A stretch of 5,866 bases of DNA from Mageeibacillus sp. UBA5442 (GTDB lineage Bacteria > Bacillota > Clostridia > Saccharofermentanales > DTU023): positions 1 to 5,866 of the forward strand of contig DIRG01000112.1 in NCBI GenBank assembly GCA_002427475.1, read 5' to 3'. Below, one piece after another: positions 1 through 4,402 of this stretch (its first letter is position 1; every line of letters starts with the position of its first letter). Below the pieces are notes generated by a model, which saw only the letters and a program-made list of their open reading frames with translations, did not search any database and was not told where the DNA came from. The translations under genes and the position numbers were made by a program.

Positions 1-146
1 CCCTATTCATAACGTGATTATGCTTAGCTGAGGATTGAAATATCAAGAATAAATTCACTATCCTCCGAATAGGAGAATATCTCAGATATCGCTTCGTGTT
101 CTATAGGGATTATATTGATTCGCAGAAAATTTCAGACGAAAAAATA

Positions 147-164
147 TTAGGCGAATTTGCCTAA
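147..164. promoter_or_regulatory. 18-bp near-palindrome, candidate operator
   Basis: TTAGGC and GCCTAA flank a 6-base centre (GAATTT). The whole 18-mer is palindromic except for one mismatched pair (153/158). It lies about 48 bases upstream of the -35 box. On the + strand it is followed by A residues rather than T residues, so it is not a + strand terminator. The outer TTAGG...CCTAA half-sites resemble those of DtxR-type metal-dependent repressors, but the spacing is one base shorter than the classical 19-bp site. The regulator is therefore only a guess. Confidence 0.4.
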
Positions 165-170
165 AAAACC

Positions 171-206
171 GAGCAATAATCAGTTGCAGCCAACTGTTAT
201 TCGCTT
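171..206. repeat. 36-base imperfect inverted repeat
   Basis: The core is CAGTTG-CAGC-CAACTG (181-196). The arms extend outward as AATAA/TTATT and GAGC/GCTT, with one unpaired base on each side (180 and 202) and an outer G-T pair. It ends 5 bases before the -35 hexamer. No T-run follows, so a terminator role is weak. A protein-binding site for control of the downstream gene is the likelier reading, but the function is not shown. Confidence 0.45.
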
Positions 207-211
207 GTATC

Positions 212-240
212 TTGACAGTCAGAGTGTTGTATCATAAATA
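212..240 (+). promoter_or_regulatory. candidate sigma-A promoter of the molybdenum hydroxylase gene
   Basis: A perfect TTGACA (212-217) is followed by an AT-rich -10 region. The -10 is not a clean match: CATAAA (233-238) has 4 of 6 consensus bases at a 15-base spacing, and TAAATA (235-240) has 3 of 6 at 17 bases. Transcription would start near 245 and give an untranslated leader of roughly 80 bases. The weak -10 beside a perfect -35, next to two inverted repeats, fits a regulated promoter, but no start site has been demonstrated. Confidence 0.4.
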
Positions 241-316
241 TTAGAGTAGATTTGTAGTTTTATGTTCTATTAAATATTAGCTCAATTAATCAGATAATTT
301 GCATTTCTAATGATTC

Positions 317-323
317 AAGGAGG
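317..323 (+). promoter_or_regulatory. ribosome binding site of the molybdenum hydroxylase
   Basis: AAGGAGG lies 5 bases before the ATG at 329. This near-perfect Shine-Dalgarno sequence fixes the start codon of the gene. Confidence 0.85.
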
Positions 324-328
324 AAACA

Positions 329-2938
329 ATGCCCGCAAATGAAGTATATTCCTTTACCGTCAACGGTAAAGAAGTCAGCACAAGCGAAGATAAGCCACTC
401 TTACGTTTTCTAAGAGACGATCTCAAACTGTTTTCAGTCAAGGACGGCTGTGCCCAAGGCGCATGCGGCACCTGCACTATAGTAATCGACGGCAGAGCAC
501 TAAAGGCCTGTGTCTTTAAAACCTCAAAAGTTGCCGGTAAAACCATCATCACTACTGAGGGACTCAGCGAAACGGAACGTGAAGCTTATGTCTATGCCTT
601 TGGTGTCACAGGAGCTGTCCAGTGTGGCTTCTGCACTCCCGGTATGGTAATGAGCGCTAAGGCGTTATTGGATAAAGATCCTAATCCGAGCGAAGAAGAC
701 ATCAAGAAGGCTTTGCGCACTAATATCTGCCGCTGCACCGGTTATAAAAAAATAATCGAAGGCGTTCAACTGACCGCAGCTATCTTGCGTGGTGAAGAAG
801 AAATCGATTGTGAGCGTGAAGAAGGCGCAGATTATGGCGTCGGACAACCCGCTTTCCGTAATGACGTTCGCGAAAAAGTTACCGGTACCGGTCTTTACAC
901 TGATGACATTGAAATGGAAGGCATGCTACACGCCTCCGCTGTCCGCTCCTCCTACCCTAGAGCTCGTGTACTCGATATTGATCCATCCGCAGCTTTGGCT
1001 CTGGAAGGAGTCGTCGCAGTCTACACTGCTGAGGATGTCCCCAATAACAAAGTCGGACATATTATGCAGGACTGGGATGTCATGATTGCCAAAGGAGACA
1101 TTACGCGTTACGTTGGCGACGCTATTGCCTTGGTAGTAGCTGAAAATGAAGATATCCTTGAAGAGGCAAAAGGCCTTGTAAAAATCAAATATGAAGAATT
1201 GCCTGCTTATACCTCTATTGAGGCTGCCCTCTCCGACGATGCCGATGACATTCATCCCGGTGGAAATATGTGTCAGCAACGTCACATAACTCGCGGCGAT
1301 GTCAAGAGCGCTTTTGCCAATTCTGCTCACGTTCTCACTGAGAGCTTCAGTACGCCTTTCACTGAACACGCTTTCCTAGAACCTGAATGCGCCGTGTCCT
1401 TCCCCTATAAGGATGGAGTCAAAGTCTACTCTTCAGACCAAGGCACCTATGCCATCCAAGAAGAAATCTCGATTATGTTGGGCTGGGAACCCGAACGCAT
1501 CGTTGTCGAGAACTTGTATGTCGGCGGAGCTTTCGGAGGCAAAGAAGATGCTTCCGCACAACACTTAGCCGCACTCTGTACCGTCAAGCTAGACAGACCT
1601 GTGAAAGTTAAGTTCTCTCGCGATGAATCGCTCTCCTTCCATCCTAAACGTCACCCGATGGAGGCGACCTTCACTTTGGGCTGTGATGAAGAAGGAATGC
1701 TCACAGGACTAGATGCAGATATCTATTTCGACACTGGCGCTTACGCTTCCTTGTGTGGCCCTGTATTAGAACGCGCCTGTACACACGCAGTCGGCCCTTA
1801 TACCTATCAAAACACAGATATTCGCGGCTACGGCGTTTACACCAACAATGTTCCGGCCGGAGCCTTCCGTGGCTTTGGCGTCTGCCAGACCGAATTTGCA
1901 CTGGAATGCATGCTTGATCTATTGGCAGAAAAAGTCGGCATTTCCCCTTGGGAGATCCGTTACCGCAACGCGATCGAACCAGGCAAGGTTCTTCCTAACG
2001 GTCAGATTGCTGACCAATCAACAGCCTTAAAAGAAACTCTGGAAGCTGTAAAAGATGTCTACGAAGCAAATCGCGGACGCGCCGGTCTGGCCTGTGCCAT
2101 GAAAAACACCGGTGTGGGCGTAGGACTCCCTGATAAGGGCAGAGCTCGCCTAGAAGTCAACGACGGTAAGGTAGAAGTCTTCTGTGGCGCCTCAGACTTA
2201 GGCCAGGGCAGCACCACTGTCTTCGCACAGATGGTAGCCGAACTGACCGGCCTAGGACGAAGAGACATTTACGTCCACGCATCCAACACTGAGAACTCAC
2301 CTGACTCCGGCATGAGCTCCGGCTCCAGACAAACCTTGGTTTCTGGTGAAGCAGTTCGTATGGCTACTAAAGACTTGGCAGCAGCAATGATGGAGGTCAA
2401 CGGTGATCTCTCAAAGCTGGAAGGACGAGAGTTTGAAGCAGAATATTTCGAGCCTACGGATAAATTGGGTGCGGACAAAGCCAATCCCAAGTCCCATATC
2501 GCCTACGGCTACGCGACTCATTTGGTAGTCCTGGACGAAGAAGGTCTGGTCAGCGAAATCTATGCTGCCCACGATTCTGGAAAAGTCGTCAATCCTATCT
2601 CGATCCAAGGACAAATTGAAGGTGGCGTCCTGATGGGAATGGGCTATGCTCTGACAGAGGACTTTAAGACAGATAACGGCTATGTGAAATCGAAGTACGC
2701 TACGCTCGGGCTTCTTCGTTCAACCGATATTCCCAATATACATGCCATCTATATTGAGAAAAAAGACCTGCTTGACGTAGCTTATGGTGCCAAAGGCATA
2801 GGCGAGATAACCGCCATCCCTACAGCGCCGGCAGTTCAAAATGCCTACTACGCTTTGGATGGTATTTTGCGAAACAAACTTCCAATGACAGAGACGGCCT
2901 ACTCAAAACCGAAAAAAGTATTCGGCAAGAGCGAATAA
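329..2938 (+). CDS. xdh: xanthine dehydrogenase-type molybdenum hydroxylase ([2Fe-2S] plus Mo domains), probably selenium-dependent
   Basis: A cytoplasmic molybdenum hydroxylase that inserts a water-derived oxygen into a heterocycle, most likely xanthine or another purine, and passes electrons out through iron-sulfur clusters. Residues 1-75 form a plant-type ferredoxin domain (C41, C46, C49, C61). Residues about 85-155 bind the second [2Fe-2S] cluster (C99, C102, C134, C136). The molybdopterin domains fill about 170-860. GGAFGGKE (399-406) supplies E406 and AFRGFG (512-517) supplies R514; these match the purine-orienting Glu and Arg of xanthine dehydrogenases (bovine E802 and R880), which aldehyde oxidases lack. 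GIGE (823-826) carries the catalytic base E826, and Q371 probably faces the Mo oxo group. The 869 residues match the FAD-less layout of Desulfovibrio gigas aldehyde oxidoreductase and of the selenium-dependent xanthine dehydrogenase group. In that group selenium is a labile Mo ligand, not selenocysteine, so the selenium assignment rests on family resemblance. No FAD subunit or maturation gene is adjacent, and the unit looks monocistronic. An aldehyde or N-heterocycle substrate remains possible. Confidence 0.88.
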   Translation: MPANEVYSFTVNGKEVSTSEDKPLLRFLRDDLKLFSVKDGCAQGACGTCTIVIDGRALKACVFKTSKVAGKTIITTEGLSETEREAYVYAFGVTGAVQCGFCTPGMVMSAKALLDKDPNPSEEDIKKALRTNICRCTGYKKIIEGVQLTAAILRGEEEIDCEREEGADYGVGQPAFRNDVREKVTGTGLYTDDIEMEGMLHASAVRSSYPRARVLDIDPSAALALEGVVAVYTAEDVPNNKVGHIMQDWDVMIAKGDITRYVGDAIALVVAENEDILEEAKGLVKIKYEELPAYTSIEAALSDDADDIHPGGNMCQQRHITRGDVKSAFANSAHVLTESFSTPFTEHAFLEPECAVSFPYKDGVKVYSSDQGTYAIQEEISIMLGWEPERIVVENLYVGGAFGGKEDASAQHLAALCTVKLDRPVKVKFSRDESLSFHPKRHPMEATFTLGCDEEGMLTGLDADIYFDTGAYASLCGPVLERACTHAVGPYTYQNTDIRGYGVYTNNVPAGAFRGFGVCQTEFALECMLDLLAEKVGISPWEIRYRNAIEPGKVLPNGQIADQSTALKETLEAVKDVYEANRGRAGLACAMKNTGVGVGLPDKGRARLEVNDGKVEVFCGASDLGQGSTTVFAQMVAELTGLGRRDIYVHASNTENSPDSGMSSGSRQTLVSGEAVRMATKDLAAAMMEVNGDLSKLEGREFEAEYFEPTDKLGADKANPKSHIAYGYATHLVVLDEEGLVSEIYAAHDSGKVVNPISIQGQIEGGVLMGMGYALTEDFKTDNGYVKSKYATLGLLRSTDIPNIHAIYIEKKDLLDVAYGAKGIGEITAIPTAPAVQNAYYALDGILRNKLPMTETAYSKPKKVFGKSE

Positions 2939-2957
2939 GAATAAGAAAATGATCAGT

Positions 2958-2988
2958 AAAGGAGGTCGTAAATGCGGCCTCCTTTTTT
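2958..2988 (+). terminator. intrinsic terminator of the molybdenum hydroxylase gene
   Basis: AAAGGAGG (2958-2965) pairs with CCTCCTTT (2978-2985). Four further inner pairs (two of them G-U) close on an AAAT tetraloop, giving a stem of about 12 bp. A run of six T (2983-2988) overlaps the base of the stem and continues past it. The hairpin begins 20 bases after the stop codon. It should end transcription of the upstream gene and separate it from the wall hydrolase. Confidence 0.88.
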
Positions 2989-3061
2989 GCTTTCTCAAAG
3001 GTCAAGATAGGGGCAAATCAGTAATTTTTCAATTTGTTTCCGCTCCAACGTGCAACCTTTC

Positions 3062-3078
3062 TGTAATAATCCTGTAAC
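3062..3078 (+). promoter_or_regulatory. WalR/YycF-type binding site
   Basis: TGTAAT-AATCC-TGTAAC fits the consensus TGTWAH-N5-TGTWAH at every defined position. That consensus is known for the essential response regulator WalR (YycF) of Gram-positive bacteria, which controls peptidoglycan hydrolase genes. The gene 224 bases downstream encodes a SleB-type wall hydrolase, which fits this regulon. The distance to the gene is long, so a promoter must lie between. Binding is inferred. Confidence 0.5.
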
Positions 3079-3197
3079 ATATGGACGGTTTCCGGCTTTT
3101 TCCTCTTCTTTTTAACCATCTTTTTACAAAAATTTGTCTGAAAATCTGTACCTTCAACTCTAGTTTAATCATTTCAGCGTGGATAGAATACTCACGT

Positions 3198-3226
3198 TTG
3201 GCATAACAAATCTTAACATTTAGGAT
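3198..3226 (+). promoter_or_regulatory. candidate sigma-A promoter of the wall hydrolase gene
   Basis: TTGGCA (3198-3203, 5 of 6 consensus bases) and TAGGAT (3221-3226, 4 of 6) are separated by 17 bases. Transcription would start near 3233, giving a leader of about 70 bases. The -10 overlaps the 5' arm of the hairpin at 3222-3239, so the two interpretations of this stretch compete. An alternative -10-like TAGAAT at 3184-3189 has no convincing -35. Confidence 0.35.
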
Positions 3227-3250
3227 CCGTAAAGATCCTTTTTCTTTTTT
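3222..3250 (+). terminator. terminator-like hairpin in the wall hydrolase leader
   Basis: AGGATC (3222-3227) pairs with GATCCT (3234-3239) across a 6-base loop, followed by TTTTTCTTTTTT ending at 3250. The stem is short, but the T-rich tract is long. It could stop read-through from upstream, or act as an attenuator if the transcript starts near the WalR-type box. It cannot terminate a transcript that starts at the 3198-3226 promoter, because its 5' arm would not be transcribed. Confidence 0.4.
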
Positions 3251-3261
3251 CAAAGAAAAAA

Positions 3262-3284
3262 AAGGGCTTCAGAAAGAAGCTTTT
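3262..3284 (+). repeat. hairpin just upstream of the wall hydrolase ribosome binding site
   Basis: AAGGGCTTC (3262-3270) pairs with GAAGCTTTT (3276-3284), including two G-T wobble pairs, around an AGAAA loop. It ends 6 bases before the ribosome binding site. The A-rich stretch that begins its 5' side (3256-3263) can instead pair with the T-rich tract at 3245-3250, so the two structures share bases. A role in expression control is inference. Confidence 0.4.
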
Positions 3285-3290
3285 GATTAG

Positions 3291-3299
3291 AAAGGGTGG
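3291..3299 (+). promoter_or_regulatory. ribosome binding site of the wall hydrolase
   Basis: AAAGGGTGG precedes the ATG at 3303. It departs from AAAGGAGGTG by an altered centre, so it is weaker than the sites of the two neighbouring genes, but it is the only candidate and supports this start. Confidence 0.6.
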
Positions 3300-3302
3300 A
3301 AC

Positions 3303-4367
3303 ATGACCAAACATGTTAACAAAAAATCTGCTTGCCTCGTACTGGCAATCCTTATTGCAGTTATAGCTTTGGCTATTCCGGGACTATCGTCTCGTGGCGC
3401 TGCTGAGGAAACTGTTGGTGCTGACGCTAGCAGAATGGAGCAAAACCGATCTAGGGCTCCATCTTCAAGCGATGCTAATTTAGACTTGCCTGAAGGATTA
3501 CTGGATTTAGAAGATAACCGTATAGGCAGAAGAATAGAACAATCATATATAGATACAGAAGAACAAACAGACAACACTCAATCAGATTCTCAACTTAACT
3601 CCAACGATACAAAACAAGTTATGCCTTCCAACTCGCTGCTTAATGCTGCGCGAAATGAGGGTGATGAGAACGCCAAACGTATTTTAGAAAATGAAATAAT
3701 GTGGAGTCTGATAGGAAACTCAGATGAAGCAGCAGAGTATTTTGACAATTTGTACGAAGAAGAAAATGCCGTACAAGACCCCGAGCCTACAGCGGCTCCT
3801 ACAACTCAAGCAACTCAGCCGAGCACTACCAAGGCACCGGCTACGACAGCTGCTCCAACAACAAAGGCTCCTGCAACAACTGCAGCCCCTACAACTGCAG
3901 CGCCCACAACAGTGGCTCCTGCAACAACAGCGGCTCCTGCAACGACTGCAGCTCCCGCTTCCTCAGGACAGTTCCTGCTCTCGATCGCAAATCCGGATCC
4001 CAACTATAGGGGCAGACCGGTAAAGGTTGAAGACCGTGCTGTTCTCGAAGGGCTGGTAATGGGTGAGTTCGGTAACGACTATGTTGGCGCCGTTCTGGTG
4101 GCTCAGGCCATCCGCGACAGCATGACCCTAACCGGAGTCTACAATACAGCTCAAATAGCCCGCCAATGGGGCTACACTGCCAGAATCCGTACCAATGTAT
4201 CGGATGCAACCAAGAGAGCAGTCGCTTTTGTCTTCGACCAAGGCGGCAGTGCAGTGCAACACACAGTTTATTATTTCTATGCCTCACATCTGATTTACTC
4301 ATCTTGGCATGAGACACAGAGATTTGTGGTTCAGTATGGTGGCTGTCGATTCTTTTCCCGCTGGTAG
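3303..4367 (+). CDS. exported SleB-type (Hydrolase_2) cell-wall hydrolase with Thr/Ala/Pro linker
   Basis: A probable peptidoglycan hydrolase acting outside the membrane. The N-terminus has basic residues followed by a hydrophobic segment (about 11-28), a signal peptide or membrane anchor; there is no lipobox cysteine after it. Residues about 35-160 are polar and strongly acidic with no recognised domain. Residues 162-220 form a low-complexity linker of TTAAP/ATTAAP units. The C-terminal domain (about 243-353) matches the SleB/CwlJ family (Hydrolase_2). GEFGNDYVGAVLVAQAI (254-270) contains the putative catalytic E255, YYFYA (323-327) and SSWHE (333-337) follow, and the chain ends in CRFFSRW, like the family's final HRFY/HRFF. 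SleB enzymes are lytic transglycosylases of spore cortex, but relatives occur in vegetative walls. The usual N-terminal peptidoglycan-binding domain is absent; the linker and stalk may instead span the wall. A WalR-type box upstream favours a wall-turnover role. Substrate and spore versus vegetative role are unproven. Confidence 0.75.
   Translation: MTKHVNKKSACLVLAILIAVIALAIPGLSSRGAAEETVGADASRMEQNRSRAPSSSDANLDLPEGLLDLEDNRIGRRIEQSYIDTEEQTDNTQSDSQLNSNDTKQVMPSNSLLNAARNEGDENAKRILENEIMWSLIGNSDEAAEYFDNLYEEENAVQDPEPTAAPTTQATQPSTTKAPATTAAPTTKAPATTAAPTTAAPTTVAPATTAAPATTAAPASSGQFLLSIANPDPNYRGRPVKVEDRAVLEGLVMGEFGNDYVGAVLVAQAIRDSMTLTGVYNTAQIARQWGYTARIRTNVSDATKRAVAFVFDQGGSAVQHTVYYFYASHLIYSSWHETQRFVVQYGGCRFFSRW
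3786..3962 (+). repeat. Thr/Ala/Pro-rich linker repeat inside the wall hydrolase gene
   Basis: About 59 codons encode tandem variants of TTAAP, ATTAAP and TTKAP. The protein units are regular, but codons differ from unit to unit (Ala GCT/GCC/GCA/GCG, Thr ACA/ACT/ACG). The repeat is therefore imperfect at DNA level and appears maintained for its amino-acid content. It is the likely extended wall-spanning linker and a possible site of length variation or O-glycosylation. Confidence 0.85.
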
Positions 4368-4377
4368 CATATTAGTT

Positions 4378-4383
4378 TATAAT
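4378..4383 (+). promoter_or_regulatory. possible -10 box of an amylase promoter
   Basis: A perfect TATAAT lies in the 35-base gap before the amylase gene. The corresponding -35 position (4355-4360, TTCCCG) matches only 3 of 6 bases. Transcription would start almost at the ribosome binding site, leaving a leader of about 13 bases. No terminator separates the two genes, so read-through from the wall hydrolase is an equal or better explanation for amylase expression. Confidence 0.3.
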
Positions 4384-4390
4384 TAAGCTT

Positions 4391-4397
4391 AAGGAGG
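4391..4397 (+). promoter_or_regulatory. ribosome binding site of the alpha-amylase
   Basis: AAGGAGG sits 5 bases before the ATG at 4403, the same arrangement as in the molybdenum hydroxylase gene, and fixes the start. It is overlapped by the 10-bp palindrome TTAAGCTTAA (4383-4392). Confidence 0.85.
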
Positions 4398-4402
4398 CTG
4401 CT

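Larger units (their letters stand above)
1..328. other. AT-rich upstream non-coding region
   Basis: No coding sequence can be supported here. Stop codons close all three + frames within the first 31 bases, so at most the last few codons of an upstream gene could lie at the left edge. The region holds inverted repeats at 77-89, 147-164 and 171-206, a perfect -35 hexamer at 212-217 and the ribosome binding site of the downstream gene. The 9-mer AAATATTAG occurs three times (142-150, 236-244, 272-280). No Moco, purine or other recognisable riboswitch core was seen. The region most likely is the promoter and control region of the molybdenum hydroxylase gene. Confidence 0.7.
2939..3302. other. intergenic control region between the molybdenum hydroxylase and the wall hydrolase
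   Basis: This 364-base AT-rich spacer has no supportable gene. In order it holds the terminator of the upstream gene, a WalR-type direct repeat at 3062-3078, pyrimidine-rich stretches, a candidate promoter at 3198-3226, and overlapping hairpins with T- and A-runs (3222-3284) just before the next ribosome binding site. A minus-strand open frame at 3029-3253 lacks a ribosome binding site and any recognisable domain, and is not accepted. Confidence 0.7.

Noticed and set aside
8..10. Possible start of a divergent minus-strand gene at the left edge
   Set aside because: Only three codons would be visible and no Shine-Dalgarno sequence lies at a usable distance, so it cannot be supported.
926..1369. 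Minus-strand 147-codon open frame inside the molybdenum hydroxylase gene
   Set aside because: It overlaps fully with a well-supported conserved gene, has no recognisable domain and no start signal.
3063..3095. Resemblance to the start of a purine riboswitch (ATAATCCTGTAACATATGG, then a GGTTTCC stretch)
   Set aside because: The beginning recalls the J1/2 and L2 parts of purine aptamers, but the UUUCUACC junction, the P3 stem-loop and a downstream arm able to close P1 are all missing.
3029..3253. Minus-strand open frame of 74 codons in the intergenic region
   Set aside because: No ribosome binding site precedes its ATG, the product is Lys/Arg-rich without a domain or membrane pattern, and it runs through the candidate promoter, WalR-type box and hairpin elements of the + strand gene.
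3786..3962. Tandem repeat as a possible CRISPR-like or mobile repeat
   Set aside because: The units are contiguous, in frame, and encode a typical Thr/Ala/Pro linker; there are no spacers, terminal inverted repeats or transposase.
3815..4003. Open frames in other frames across the Thr/Ala/Pro linker (Ala/Val/Gly-rich on the minus strand, Leu/Gln-rich on the + strand)
   Set aside because: They are low-complexity shadows of the repetitive linker codons, with no ribosome binding site of their own.
4383..4392. Palindrome TTAAGCTTAA before the amylase as a possible operator or terminator
   Set aside because: It is short, AT-rich, overlaps the ribosome binding site and has no T-run; chance symmetry is the simplest explanation.
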